This document shows positions 24,502 through 34,173 of a stretch of DNA of 64,000 bases, piece by piece. The position numbers and the translations under genes were made by a program. Source of the stretch: Anaerolineaceae bacterium. Its GTDB lineage: Bacteria > Chloroflexota > Anaerolineae > Anaerolineales > Anaerolineaceae. Where the stretch lies: contig JAURZL010000014.1 in assembly GCA_030653365.1 (NCBI GenBank), forward strand, positions 232,002 to 296,001. The letters are read 5' to 3'. Below the pieces are notes generated by a model. The model saw nothing but the letters and a program-made list of their open reading frames with translations, made no database searches and was not told where the DNA came from. Each line of letters opens with the position of its first letter. Positions within the stretch are counted from its first letter, which is position 1.

Positions 24502-25413
24502 CTAACAAACTTCAATATCTGTATACGAAGTCGGATCTTGCAGTGGTTCAAGATGTGTGAAGATGTTGCTATTCGGCAAACTTTCCTTCAATTCACTCTC
24601 AAGCTGGTTGAGCAAAGCATGCCCATGTTCAACTGTCCATTCATTCGGTACGAGCACATGCATATTAACAAACTTACTAGCCCCAGCTAACCGGGTGCGT
24701 ACCGCGTGGAATTCAACCCCCTGACATTTATACTTTTCCAGCGTCAATTCAATCTTATCCAGATCTTCCTGTGGCAGGGCTGTATCCATTAATCCATAAA
24801 CCGATTCTCGTACAATCTTAATACCCGACCAAAGTATGTTGAGCGCAGCCAGGATCGCGACGATCGAGTCGAGTGGCTGCCAGCCTGTAATCGCAACCGC
24901 CCCGACGCCAACCAACACACCAGCCGAAGTCCATACATCGGTCATCAAGTGATGTGAATTGGCGGTCAGAGAAACTGCGTTGTGACGCTTGCCTGCCCGT
25001 CGCATGATCAGGGATACTCCCAGGTTGACCAACGAGGCAATCACCAATACCAGCAGACCCAATCCCAATTGTTCAAGAGGTTTTGGATTAATCAGGCGCA
25101 TGATAGCGGTATAAATAATGCTCCCAGCAGCGATCAGAATGAGAGAGCCTTCGAAACCACTGGAGAAGTATTCAGCCTTACTGTGTCCATACGCATGGTT
25201 ATCATCCGCCGGCCTTGCAGCCAGTATCAGCATGCTCAACAGCATGATCGCACCGACCAGGTTGACGATCGATTCAAGTGCATCAGACAACAAACCCACC
25301 GAACCGGTCAGCAAATAAGCCCCAGCTTTTAATGCCATGGTGACAAGCGCAGCAGCAATGGACAGCCAGGCGTAGCGGGTGAGTGTAGAGCGTTGTTTGG
25401 GAGAGTCGGTCAT
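24502..25413 (-). CDS. Cation diffusion facilitator family transporter
   Basis: A 303-residue CDF protein with six membrane spans and a C-terminal cytosolic domain. The transport-site residues are visible: LSDALES (42-48), HAYGHSKAE (73-81) and SHHLMTDVWTS (about 153-163). CDF proteins export Zn2+, Mn2+, Co2+ or Fe2+ in exchange for protons. The metal cannot be assigned from sequence alone. It converges with the HD gene across about 100 bp without genes. Confidence 0.92.
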   Translation of the reverse strand: MTDSPKQRSTLTRYAWLSIAAALVTMALKAGAYLLTGSVGLLSDALESIVNLVGAIMLLSMLILAARPADDNHAYGHSKAEYFSSGFEGSLILIAAGSIIYTAIMRLINPKPLEQLGLGLLVLVIASLVNLGVSLIMRRAGKRHNAVSLTANSHHLMTDVWTSAGVLVGVGAVAITGWQPLDSIVAILAALNILWSGIKIVRESVYGLMDTALPQEDLDKIELTLEKYKCQGVEFHAVRTRLAGASKFVNMHVLVPNEWTVEHGHALLNQLESELKESLPNSNIFTHLEPLQDPTSYTDIEVC

Positions 25414-25474
25414 TTGGTCGTCCTGAAAATTAGGTCGTTCGAAAGAACAGTGAGGGATTAGCAGGATGATTCTA

Positions 25475-26086
25475 CTACCAATTTCTGATTTTTATACCAG
25501 GAATAATAAAAGCTGTTCGTTTGCGGTATTCCTCATAGGATTGTCCAAATTCAGTCAGCAGTTTTCGTTCTTCCAGTAAAGCACCCAACACATTATAGAC
25601 CGAGACGCCAATATTGAGAGCAAGAATATTCCAGCTCATCACAGGCATTAGCCAGATGAAAAGAAACATGCAGGTGTAAATTGGATGGCGCACCCAACGG
25701 TATAGGCTGTTGGAAACCATTGCGATCGGTTTTTGTGCTTGCTCCGGGTTGAAGGCCTGTTGCACACCGGTAAATCGAAGCATTCCGGTCAACATAATAC
25801 TGTGCAACAGCCCTACCACAGCAAGAACTTGCAAAGCAATCGTTAAATACACCCAGGGTGGTGATATTCGATAAATGAGCTGATCAGGTAGAACCGCTAC
25901 TAATACAAGAACTGGAGCGAATAATACAGCTGCCTGAATAGAAAAGAAGAGACGGTAAAAACGGTTGTAGTTTGCTTCGCCCCACCATTTTTTGACCCAA
26001 TTCTTTGTGTGATGAGCTGCAAGTATGGAATGTACCACACCATAGAGTACCAGCGCGAAAAGAATCCACCAGAATCCAGTTTGCAT
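25475..26086 (-). CDS. Membrane methyltransferase-like protein, ICMT/NnrU type
   Basis: A 203-residue protein with about five hydrophobic segments and the C-terminal signature of the ICMT/PEMT group: LYRWVRHPIYTCMF, then the ALLEERKLLTEFGQSYEEYRK motif that binds SAM in family members. Substrate unknown; isoprenoid quinones or phospholipids are possibilities. Its start lies 6 bp after the plsC stop, so the two genes form an operon. Confidence 0.8.
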   Translation of the reverse strand: MQTGFWWILFALVLYGVVHSILAAHHTKNWVKKWWGEANYNRFYRLFFSIQAAVLFAPVLVLVAVLPDQLIYRISPPWVYLTIALQVLAVVGLLHSIMLTGMLRFTGVQQAFNPEQAQKPIAMVSNSLYRWVRHPIYTCMFLFIWLMPVMSWNILALNIGVSVYNVLGALLEERKLLTEFGQSYEEYRKRTAFIIPGIKIRNW

Positions 26087-26091
26087 AAGGA

Positions 26092-26817
26092 TTAGCTTTG
26101 CTCTTCCAGAACGGGTCCACCTTGTTCTGCAACCAGTTCCTGCAAGCGCGGATGATCTTTATAAAAACCCCAATAACGAGTGGGCAAGAGCGAAGCAATA
26201 CGGCACATGATCTCATCAATGGCTTTTTGCATTTCCTCTTCACGGTTTTCGCGGGGAAGTTCATCGATTATGTAAGGCTTTCCGAAGCGGGCTGCCAGGC
26301 GCGGTTTACGAAAAGTCTTTAACCGTTTGAAGGCGGTATCAGTTCCGGCTAACCCTACCGGGACTATCGGAGCTCTTGAGCGAATGGCTAGCAGGATCAT
26401 TCCAGGTTTACCTTCCATCAGTTCACCAACTTGAGAGCGGGTGCCTTCCGGAGCAATCCCCATAGAAACACCACTCTTGATCAGCTTTTGCGCTTCCCGA
26501 AATGCGCCGAAGTCAGCCCGTTCCCGGTCAATATAGACCGCTTCAGCTGTTTTAACAAACCAGTTAATGATTGGATATTTCAGATATTTATCCGTGACCA
26601 GGGCGGTGATATCGGGACGAACCGGGTTAACAAATAAGAGCGGGATATCAATTCGGCTCATGTGATTGGTGGCAACGATGATGCCACCTTCTTTGGGAAT
26701 ATTCTCTAAACCGTAAAAGCGGGTCACGGTGATGTGGTCAAACAAATAGTACATGATCCGCTGAAGTGTTTCTCTTTTCAAAACTTTTCTCCCATAGTTG
26801 TCCAAGTCTAGTATCAT
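26092..26817 (-). CDS. plsC: 1-acyl-sn-glycerol-3-phosphate acyltransferase
   Basis: A 241-residue PlsC/LPLAT family enzyme with the catalytic NHxxxxD box (H52, D57 in NHMSRID), the second block YIDRERADFGAFR, and the glycerol-phosphate block APEGTRS. It attaches a second acyl chain to lysophosphatidate in membrane lipid synthesis. It has no strong N-terminal membrane anchor beyond a short hydrophobic stretch. It leads the pair with the ICMT-like gene. Confidence 0.9.
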   Translation of the reverse strand: MILDLDNYGRKVLKRETLQRIMYYLFDHITVTRFYGLENIPKEGGIIVATNHMSRIDIPLLFVNPVRPDITALVTDKYLKYPIINWFVKTAEAVYIDRERADFGAFREAQKLIKSGVSMGIAPEGTRSQVGELMEGKPGMILLAIRSRAPIVPVGLAGTDTAFKRLKTFRKPRLAARFGKPYIIDELPRENREEEMQKAIDEIMCRIASLLPTRYWGFYKDHPRLQELVAEQGGPVLEEQS

Positions 26818-26835
26818 CTCAGGAAACAGTTGTTA

Positions 26836-26877
26836 TTGGGTGTTTTTGGCTGGCATTTACTCGCCAAAAACACCCAA
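26836..26877 (-). terminator. Perfect 15-bp stem-loop after the DUF692 operon
   Basis: TTGGGTGTTTTTGGC (26836-26850) and its exact reverse complement (26863-26877) flank a 12-nt loop. It lies downstream of the minus-strand aspartate-pathway operon and ahead of plsC. No long U tract follows, so it may act as a processing or pausing structure instead of a classical terminator. Confidence 0.55.
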
Positions 26878-26992
26878 ACCGCGATCATGAAAAGATACAA
26901 CTTCTTCTATTTTATCTTGTTTTGATCTCAATTCAACCTGAGAATCAGGCTTAATTATAAAAACCGAAAAAAAGGAACAAAAGAGAGGGAGT

Positions 26993-27787
26993 TTATGAAT
27001 TGTGTTTGCTAATGATATCTCGGATCCGAGATATCTGCAGGGGTATTACGTTGCGTTCATGATTGTATTCAAGCGTCACCGCCCAGAGTTGGCAATGCTT
27101 CAAGACCATTTCAAAAAGGTTGTAATCGTCTGTTTCCAATGCAAGATGCGCATCGACCAGGCGATTGTCTCGCCATCCGGGGCGATTAAGGTGAATCTGT
27201 CGTATTTTTTCGAGCGGGAGTTGAAAAATGTAATCCTCCACCGGTAAACCAAAAGCTTGTGCAGTCACACGCGCATGGGCCAGGTCAAACAACAGGCAGC
27301 AGTCAGTTTCAGCCAGCACTTGTTGGATAAATGCCGGTTCACACACATACTCATATGCCTGAGTCGGATTGTAATCGAGATTTTCGATCAGAATGGGCAC
27401 TGGCAACAAGGATTTGAGCAGGTTGAGACGGGATATACAGTGCTTCAACACCAAATCGCGCGGTTGCAATGGGGAAAGCGCTTGCATGGCTTCGTCGTAG
27501 AAATCAACTTCTTCTACGGAGAAACCCAGGTGCAGGCTGTACCATGGGGATCCAGCTAATGCCAGCCTCTGTCGGGTGATGTTGGCCGCATCTTTGTGTT
27601 CCAACCCGTCATCGTGGGTCAGCGACCATTGATACAGGGCATTGTGCAGCAGCATTGGCTTGTTTGGATATGCCAACCGAGCATCCTCAACAAAAGGTCC
27701 ATGGACTTCCAGATAATCCAGTTGTATTTCATCCGCATCCAGTAAATCGCGCACAACCGGGCAATCAGTCATTCCAACCTGAATCAT
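26993..27787 (-). CDS. DUF692/MNIO-like TIM-barrel protein
   Basis: A 264-residue protein resembling the DUF692 (multinuclear non-heme iron-dependent oxidase) or xylose-isomerase-like barrel group. The pattern includes ILIENLDYN, LLFDLAHARVTA, IRQIHLNRPG and a late DAH, offering Glu, Asp and His ligands. Known MNIOs oxidise cysteines in ribosomal peptides, but no precursor peptide or partner protein is seen here. It overlaps asd by 4 bp (ATGA). A function tied to amino-acid metabolism is therefore also possible. Confidence 0.65.
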   Translation of the reverse strand: MIQVGMTDCPVVRDLLDADEIQLDYLEVHGPFVEDARLAYPNKPMLLHNALYQWSLTHDDGLEHKDAANITRQRLALAGSPWYSLHLGFSVEEVDFYDEAMQALSPLQPRDLVLKHCISRLNLLKSLLPVPILIENLDYNPTQAYEYVCEPAFIQQVLAETDCCLLFDLAHARVTAQAFGLPVEDYIFQLPLEKIRQIHLNRPGWRDNRLVDAHLALETDDYNLFEMVLKHCQLWAVTLEYNHERNVIPLQISRIRDIISKHNS

Positions 27788-28836
27788 TCGGCTAAGAATC
27801 CCCTGGCATACAGCAGCTCGGCATTCAATACTGATCCACCAGCTGCGCCGCGAACCGTATTGTGCACCACACTGACCATCCGTAAGTCAAAGAGGGTGCA
27901 GGGGCGGATGCGTCCAACGCTGATACTCATCCCATTGCCTGCGTCACGATCACGCCGTGGTTGAGGGCGGTCAGGGTCTCGGCGTACCAGAATAGGCTGT
28001 TGGGGAGCAGTAGGCATCTGTTGTACTTCAGCAAGCCCACGGAAATTTTCCAGAACATGAATGGCATCGTCTACACTTGGCTTATGCCTGAATTTGACCG
28101 AAAGCGCCATGGTATGTCCATCCAATACAGCCACCCGATTGGCATGCGCACTGATCTGAATCTGAGCATTCACACGTCGCCCGTCTTTCATTTTGCCAAG
28201 CAAAAGATTGGTCTCTGTCTGAATTTTTTCTTCCTCGCCATTGATAAAGGGAATGACGTTGTCCTGGATATCCAGCGAAGCGAGACCGGGATATCCAGCA
28301 CCGGAGATTGCCTGCATGGTGCTGACGAAGACGGCTTCGACACCAAAGGCATCATCCAGTGGTTTGAGGGTCATAGCAATCCCGTTGGTTGTACAGTTCG
28401 GACTTGTGACCGCCAGACCTTTCCAACCGAGTTCACTGTGCTGTAAGGGAATCATGGATAGATGGTCGTAATTGATCTCGGGTATCAACAAGGGTACACC
28501 GGGAGTTTGCCGCAAGGCTGAAGCATTTGAGCAAACTGCGTACCCAACCTCTGCCAGTTTTGGTTCCCATTCACGCGCAATAGGGGCCGGCAAAGCAGAA
28601 AAAGCAACTTTGCCTGGAAGGTTAGTAGAGGTGGGCTGAATTTCCATTTCACGCACCTGTTCCGGAACGGATCCTGATAACACCCAGCGGCAGGCTTGCC
28701 CGTATTGTTTACCAGCGCTTCGCTCCGAACCCGTTAACGAAACAATTTCGAAATAGGGGTGATCTACCAACATCTCGACGAAGCGTTGACCGACAGCACC
28801 AGTTGCGCCCAAAACAGAAACCGGTATTTTGTTCAT
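27784..28836 (-). CDS. asd: Aspartate-semialdehyde dehydrogenase
   Basis: A 350-residue NADP-dependent enzyme that reduces aspartyl phosphate to aspartate semialdehyde. The N-terminal Rossmann motif is VLGATGAVGQRF. The catalytic cysteine lies in SPNCTTNG, and MQAISGAGYPG follows. The form resembles the archaeal/fungal-type ASADH. It is second to last in a tight minus-strand operon, with 4-bp overlaps on both sides. With aspartokinase (41035) and homoserine dehydrogenase (29452) it forms the common aspartate pathway. Confidence 0.93.
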   Translation of the reverse strand: MNKIPVSVLGATGAVGQRFVEMLVDHPYFEIVSLTGSERSAGKQYGQACRWVLSGSVPEQVREMEIQPTSTNLPGKVAFSALPAPIAREWEPKLAEVGYAVCSNASALRQTPGVPLLIPEINYDHLSMIPLQHSELGWKGLAVTSPNCTTNGIAMTLKPLDDAFGVEAVFVSTMQAISGAGYPGLASLDIQDNVIPFINGEEEKIQTETNLLLGKMKDGRRVNAQIQISAHANRVAVLDGHTMALSVKFRHKPSVDDAIHVLENFRGLAEVQQMPTAPQQPILVRRDPDRPQPRRDRDAGNGMSISVGRIRPCTLFDLRMVSVVHNTVRGAAGGSVLNAELLYARGFLAE

Positions 28837-29432
28837 ACAATATCCTTTCGAAACCAGAACCAGGCAGAGCGCCAGGGAGCTTGTTCATTCACCTGGGTCT
28901 GTCCATAGTTAACTTTTTCTAAATGAAATCCTTTTGAAAAAAGGGTTCTCAATATTGATTCGTCCATCCAGTCCTGTTCTTCTGGATCGATATTTTCTTC
29001 ATTCAAATGAGCAAACAACAGAAATAAGGAACCCGGCTTGAGAAGACGGAAAAGCTCCTGATGGTATTCCTTGAGTTCTTCAGGTTGTAGACCATGCGCA
29101 CAACCCACGTCTAAAACAAAATCGTAGGGACCCATTAAATAATCCAATTTCGTAACAGGAGATAAATGGAAGGTAACAAGATCTGACACTCCTGCCTGTT
29201 CCGCCCTTAACCTTGCTTGCTTGACTGCCTCTGGAACAAAATCGACTCCATCGACTTTCCAACCCAAACTTGCAAGATAAATCGACGCCCTACCATAACC
29301 ACATCCCAGGTCGAGAGCTCTACCGGACGGGATCATGGCGGCAACGTCAATCACCTCTGGTGGTGGATCAGTCTGATCCCAGGGCACCGAACCAGACTCA
29401 TAGATTTCTTCCATTCGATCGTATTTTTTCAT
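28833..29432 (-). CDS. Class I SAM-dependent methyltransferase
   Basis: A 199-residue Rossmann-fold methyltransferase with motif I ALDLGCGYGRASIYLA, an acidic loop VDGVDFVPEAV, and the later motif FVLDVGCAHGL. The start, SVPWDQTDPPPEV, is typical of small TehB-like or thiopurine-type enzymes. Substrate unknown. It sits between hom and asd, overlapping asd by 4 bp. Confidence 0.85.
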   Translation of the reverse strand: MKKYDRMEEIYESGSVPWDQTDPPPEVIDVAAMIPSGRALDLGCGYGRASIYLASLGWKVDGVDFVPEAVKQARLRAEQAGVSDLVTFHLSPVTKLDYLMGPYDFVLDVGCAHGLQPEELKEYHQELFRLLKPGSLFLLFAHLNEENIDPEEQDWMDESILRTLFSKGFHLEKVNYGQTQVNEQAPWRSAWFWFRKDIV

Positions 29433-29451
29433 CTCTATTGTTATTTACCTG

Positions 29452-30483
29452 CTAAACACTGGATAGCGCGATTATATCATTGAGGACACCATTAGCGGTG
29501 ACGGCGATCCCCGCACCCGGGCCAGCGATCACCAGCGGGATCTCGTTATAGTATTGGCTGTAGATGGCAAAGTAGTTGCCGGGTCCTTGTAATGCACCCA
29601 AAGCACTGTTGCGCTCAACACCTTTCAGACCAATACGCCCGCCCTGTGGGCTAATGGTTGCCAGATATCGCAGAACCATGCCCTCCTGCGCCGCTGCTTT
29701 CACCTCTTGCGCATAGGTGTGGTCGAGAGAAGATGTGCGCTGGAAGAACTCAGCTACCGGAATCCCAACCAGGCGTTCATCATAAAGGGGTTGAATGGAA
29801 AAATCATCCTGCTCCAGTTCCCAGCCGGATGTCCGTGCCAAAATCAGTGCCTTGCGCAGGACGTCAAAACCACTCAAATCATCCCGTGGGTCTGGTTCGG
29901 TATATCCGGCTTCTGACGCTTCGAGGACAGCCTGGCTATAAGGAGTACCCGCTTCCAGGCGGCTGCAGAGGAAACCTAGGGTGCCACTCATCACACCTTC
30001 GATTCGAAGAATTTGATCCCCACTGGCTGTCATCGTGCGTAGGGTATTAATCACGGGCAATCCTGCACCAACGGTCGCTTCATAGCGAATTTCGGGATGA
30101 TTGAACAGGACAGTGGCTTTTTGCCAGGATGAACTGAGTGCATTCTTATTGGCAAACACCAGTTTAGAACCTCTATGAAGTGCCACACTCCAATCCGGAT
30201 CTCGAACAGCACTGGTATCAACAATAAGGTTGTCTTGGGCAAAGGAATCCGGAAGCCTTTCTAGTGGCAATGATCCGGCGAGTATTGCTATTGCTTGCCC
30301 TGTTGTTTTTGTCTGCACGGCAATGGCGATTTGATCAGTGGTAAGTGGATGGCCCGTCAGGCAACCCGAGTGGTCTGCGAGCGCAATAATCTGATAATTC
30401 AAACCAGAATTTTGGAGTTGAAAGAGTAACTCTCTTCCGACCTTTCCCAAACCGAAGATGATGATTTTTATGGGTTTTTGCAT
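29452..30483 (-). CDS. hom: Homoserine dehydrogenase
   Basis: A 343-residue enzyme reducing aspartate semialdehyde to homoserine. It has an N-terminal NAD(P) motif (IIFGLGKVGREL), VFANKNALS, the catalytic core GAGLPVINTLRTM, GVMSGTLGFL and SEAGYTEPDPRDDLSGFDVLRK. There is no C-terminal ACT domain, so feedback control may rest on the aspartokinase. It opens the operon hom - methyltransferase - asd - DUF692. Confidence 0.93.
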   Translation of the reverse strand: MQKPIKIIIFGLGKVGRELLFQLQNSGLNYQIIALADHSGCLTGHPLTTDQIAIAVQTKTTGQAIAILAGSLPLERLPDSFAQDNLIVDTSAVRDPDWSVALHRGSKLVFANKNALSSSWQKATVLFNHPEIRYEATVGAGLPVINTLRTMTASGDQILRIEGVMSGTLGFLCSRLEAGTPYSQAVLEASEAGYTEPDPRDDLSGFDVLRKALILARTSGWELEQDDFSIQPLYDERLVGIPVAEFFQRTSSLDHTYAQEVKAAAQEGMVLRYLATISPQGGRIGLKGVERNSALGALQGPGNYFAIYSQYYNEIPLVIAGPGAGIAVTANGVLNDIIALSSV

Positions 30484-30675
30484 GATTGTCTCCTGAATAG
30501 CTCTCCTTGCACAATTCTATCTAAGAAAGGTGTGCTCTGACAAGGAATAACCTGAAAATTGATGATTTCATGAAGATAAAGAATTAATCCCAAGAAAAAC
30601 TAACCCCTTGTTCTATTAAGGATTAGAATCAACAGGTAGTAATCAGATTATTAGATGAAGGAGCGTTGAATTTCT

Positions 30676-31452
30676 ATGGAATGGATATCTGACCCTCAAA
30701 TATGGATTGCATTTTTAACCCTGGTTGCCCTCGAACTGGTTTTAGGCGTAGATAACGTCATCTTCATCTCCATCCTGGCGAGTAGATTGCCTGTTAATCA
30801 ACAATCCAAAGCCCGCCGTACAGGAATTGCAATGGCGGTGATCTCGAGAGTTCTGCTGCTTTTCTCACTCTCCTGGATCATCGGCCTGACCAAACCATTC
30901 TTCACAATTATTAACTTTGCTGTCTCTGGAAGGGATATCATTTTATTTGTGGGCGGTTTGTTCCTGATAGGCAAAGCTACCAGTGAGATTCACCAAAAAT
31001 TGGAAGGGGTTGAAGGACACGCTTCCTCCAAAGTCAAAGCGACTTTTTGGAATGTAATTCTACAAGTTATGATTCTGGATGTGGTCTTCTCGTTGGATTC
31101 TGTGATCACCGCAGTGGGTATGGTAGACCATGTGTCAGTGATGATAGCTGCGGTGCTTGTGGCTGCGGGCGGAATGATCCTCTCAGCAGATGCGCTCAGT
31201 AATTTTGTGGAAGGGCACCCCACAGTAAAGATGCTGGCACTCTCGTTTCTGTTGTTGATTGGTTTTACCCTGATTGTGGAAAGCCTGCACCAACACATTC
31301 CCAAGGGATACATTTACTTTGCAATGGGATTTTCAGTTATGGTTGAGATGCTCAACCTGCGCCTGCGTAAAACCATCCGTGAACCGGTCAAACTGCACCA
31401 GCCATACATTGAACAGAAGCAGGAAAAACAAGGAAACGACATTTTTTCATAA
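30676..31452 (+). CDS. TerC family integral membrane protein
   Basis: A 258-residue protein with seven to nine helices and the paired acidic motifs of TerC/Alx: LVLGVDNVIF (D26-N27) and the repeat VFSLDSVITA (near residue 137). Such proteins export Mn2+ or take part in metal insertion into exported proteins. A GGAG precedes ATG 30676. Monocistronic as far as visible. Confidence 0.9.
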   Translation: MEWISDPQIWIAFLTLVALELVLGVDNVIFISILASRLPVNQQSKARRTGIAMAVISRVLLLFSLSWIIGLTKPFFTIINFAVSGRDIILFVGGLFLIGKATSEIHQKLEGVEGHASSKVKATFWNVILQVMILDVVFSLDSVITAVGMVDHVSVMIAAVLVAAGGMILSADALSNFVEGHPTVKMLALSFLLLIGFTLIVESLHQHIPKGYIYFAMGFSVMVEMLNLRLRKTIREPVKLHQPYIEQKQEKQGNDIFS

Positions 31453-31634
31453 AACCTAAAGGAATAGTTCCGCCAGAAGTCGTAAGATTTACTGGCGTAA
31501 GGTTGGTTAAGAACTGGTCGTTTGGTGATTGAAAGGTGACTTTTATTGATTTATACTGATATCGGAAGCACATCAAATTCCATCTTTTGTGTATCACTAA
31601 AGATTATCAATTATTCGACAATAAGAAGGGTATC

Positions 31635-32555
31635 ATGAATACCATAATAAAAGTGAACGGCTTGCGCAAGACTTATGGGGCAGTTGTTGCAGTTGACAAT
31701 ATTAATTTTAATGTAATGGAAGGCGAAATTTTTGGAATGGTTGGCCCGAATGGTGCAGGGAAAACAACCACCATTGAGTGTCTTGAAGGTCTACGAAAAC
31801 CAGATCAGGGAGATCTAAGCGTAATGGGTGTAGACCCTAACAGAGAAAGCCAACTGATAAAACGAAAAACGGGTATGCAATTACAGGATTCGAATCTTCC
31901 TGAACATATGAAAGTTTGGGAGGCACTTGATCTTTATAGCACATTTTATGATAAACCGGTTGATTGGAGAAAATTACTAAATCAATTAGGATTGGATGAA
32001 AAATCAGACACAAGGTTTTCTAAATTATCTGGTGGACAAAAACAAAGACTTTTTATTGCATTAGCTTTACTGCCGGACCCACAATTAATTTTTTTAGATG
32101 AATTAACGACCGGGTTGGACCCTCAGGCTCGTCATGTAATTTGGGATCTTATCCGCGAAGTTCGATCAAATGGAAAAACAGTTGTGTTAACAACCCATTT
32201 TATGGAGGAAGCCGAACGTTTATGTGATCGGGTTGCAATTATCGATCAAGGAAAAATCGTTGCTCTTGACACCCCAAGTACATTAATCCGGAATTTTGGT
32301 TTGGGAGAGAGAATTACTTTTTGCGTTGATGGGAGTGTTCCTGAAGAATTTGAAAAGGATCTCTCAAATACTGGTAGAGTGGAAAAAAAAGGAAATACAG
32401 TTAAAGTTTATGGAAATAACAAAGACATTCCTTTGGTTTTAGTAGTTGCCAATCAACTGGCAAAACATAAAATTCAATTCCGTGAGCTTCGCTCAGAACA
32501 AGCTACACTGGAAGATGTTTTCTTGAAACTGACAGGAAAACAAATACGAGAGTGA
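31635..32555 (+). CDS. ABC transporter ATP-binding protein, DrrA/CcmA-like
   Basis: A 306-residue ABC ATPase with Walker A GPNGAGKTT (37-45), a Q-loop MQLQDSNLP, signature LSGGQKQR, Walker B LIFLDELTTG and the H-loop TTHF. The C-terminal ~80 residues are the extra domain of drug and polysaccharide exporters. ATG 31635 has AGAAGGG upstream; an earlier ATG at 31587 lacks one. The permease gene follows 6 bp later, forming an exporter pair. Confidence 0.93.
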   Translation: MNTIIKVNGLRKTYGAVVAVDNINFNVMEGEIFGMVGPNGAGKTTTIECLEGLRKPDQGDLSVMGVDPNRESQLIKRKTGMQLQDSNLPEHMKVWEALDLYSTFYDKPVDWRKLLNQLGLDEKSDTRFSKLSGGQKQRLFIALALLPDPQLIFLDELTTGLDPQARHVIWDLIREVRSNGKTVVLTTHFMEEAERLCDRVAIIDQGKIVALDTPSTLIRNFGLGERITFCVDGSVPEEFEKDLSNTGRVEKKGNTVKVYGNNKDIPLVLVVANQLAKHKIQFRELRSEQATLEDVFLKLTGKQIRE

Positions 32556-32561
32556 GGAAGA

Positions 32562-33305
32562 ATGAAAAGCTTTATAAAATTCACCTGGATGGAAACAAAA
32601 TTGTTCCTGCGTGAACCGATAGGAGCTTTTTTTACCCTTATTTTTCCATTAATGATGTTATTTTTATTTGGAAGTATATATGGGAATGAGCCCTCGGAAT
32701 TATTTAACGGTTTTGGCACGATTGATATTTCTGTTCCAGCTTATACCGCAATGATTATTGCGACAACCGGATTAATGGGATTGGCAATCACGATATCTTC
32801 TTATAGAGAAAAAGGTGTTCTTCGTCGGTTGAGAACAACCCCAGTAAATGCAATGATGATTCTCTTTGCACAGGTAGTGGTTTTATTGATCATGAATCTG
32901 ATAGGAATGGTTTTGCTTATCATCGCAGGGACTTTTGTTTTTCAAATGCGCTTTATTGGAAACGCCTTTAACTTTTTCATGGGGATAATCATAAGTAGCC
33001 TGAGCTTTTTTGCAATAGGATTTGTGCTTGCTGGACTCTTGCCTTCAGCACGAACTACTCAAATCGTCGGGATGGTCATCCTTTATCCGATGTTATTTCT
33101 CTCTGGTGCTGGTTTTCCAAGAGAATTATTACCTGAAACAATTCTTAAATTATCAAAATTTTTACCCTTGACTTATGTGGTGAATTTATTGCGAGGATTT
33201 TGGATTGGTGAAGGATGGGAAAAACACGCTGTGAATATTATAGTTCTGATGGGTATTCTGATTGTTGGTGTGACAATCTCATATTTCACTTTCAAATGGG
33301 AATGA
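32562..33305 (+). CDS. ABC-2 type permease
   Basis: A 247-residue ABC-2 membrane subunit with six hydrophobic segments. It has the typical cytosolic N-terminus (FLREPIGAFFTLIFPLMM), the motif EKGVLRRLRTTPV, and the final LPLTYVVNLLRGFW. It pairs with the ATPase just upstream to form an efflux system, probably for a lipid or antibiotic-like compound. Substrate unknown. Confidence 0.92.
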   Translation: MKSFIKFTWMETKLFLREPIGAFFTLIFPLMMLFLFGSIYGNEPSELFNGFGTIDISVPAYTAMIIATTGLMGLAITISSYREKGVLRRLRTTPVNAMMILFAQVVVLLIMNLIGMVLLIIAGTFVFQMRFIGNAFNFFMGIIISSLSFFAIGFVLAGLLPSARTTQIVGMVILYPMLFLSGAGFPRELLPETILKLSKFLPLTYVVNLLRGFWIGEGWEKHAVNIIVLMGILIVGVTISYFTFKWE

Positions 33306-33525
33306 ATTAGGTGCGGATACCCAAATTTTTAAAAAAAGTCCCTTTTATGTAAAGTTCAACAACCCTCCAAATGGATGGGAAATAACTGGTCGTATGGAGG
33401 ATGAAGCTTATTCTCGATTTTCCTATACTCTTTTTGGATGACAAAAAAATAAAATGAAGTCTCATTCAGAATTAAAAAACTCTCAAAATTATTGGAAATA
33501 TACACTTGGATAGAAAAAAAGAATT

Positions 33526-34173
33526 ATGGCAGCTGACACACATTTTTCAAATGTAGCTTACCGAACCAAAAACATGTTGATGGTTTGGATCTCATTATTA
33601 TGGATATCCGATTTTCCTGACATTCTTTTTTATAATCTGATTGGGCCAGTCCCCTCTTGGTTAATCTATGTCAAATTCGCTTTGATGGTGATTTATACAG
33701 GCGTCTGTCTGATCATGAAGCGCTTTCAACCCGTGGTACCATATTCCTTTATCATGTTGGTGTTTATTGGTTGCGTAATGTTGTCTGATTGGGTAAATAT
33801 TCAAACATGGTGGCAAGAATGGTTGCCCAAAGCAGGAACATCCTATTTTTGGGGATCCGCAAAGAGCTATATTCGAGACTTCTCACTGGTTCTTCTGGTG
33901 ATCGCAGCCATGTGGCTGGGAAAACGCAAACGTGAATCAATTTTCTCACCTGTGGTGATTGGCAAGCCTCCATTGAGCCGGTAAGATAGCTGGATATCGA
34001 GCCCGATGAATCCCCGCAAGGGTTCATCATCGCTACCATCCATGACCAGATTTCTTGCATCGCAGCTCTGCAAGACTAGGCTCGAGACCAAAGGATTGGC
34101 ATGGCCGTGGCTGATTCACTTCCTGCCAGACGCCATGGTCTTCTTTTCGTATGCTTTGTTGTTCGTGAGCGGT
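33526..34173 (+). pseudogene. Broken CPBP-family intramembrane protease gene
   Basis: The first 152 codons (33526-33984) are open and encode four hydrophobic helices like the N-terminus of CPBP (Abi) proteases. Just past them another frame continues IEPVR, stop, LDIEPDE, the expected linker. At 34081-34173 a frame reads ETKGLAWPWLIHFLPDAM and ends SYALLFVSG, the C-terminal CPBP helix with its His. The central catalytic region (Glu-Glu..Arg and Phe..His motifs) is missing. The intact N-terminal part might still be translated, but the protease is dead. Confidence 0.65.

Noticed and set aside
33330..33441. Open stretch reading PFYVKFNNPPNGWEITGRME before the CPBP remnant
   Set aside because: It has no start with a ribosome site and no recognised family; it may be another fragment but cannot be supported.
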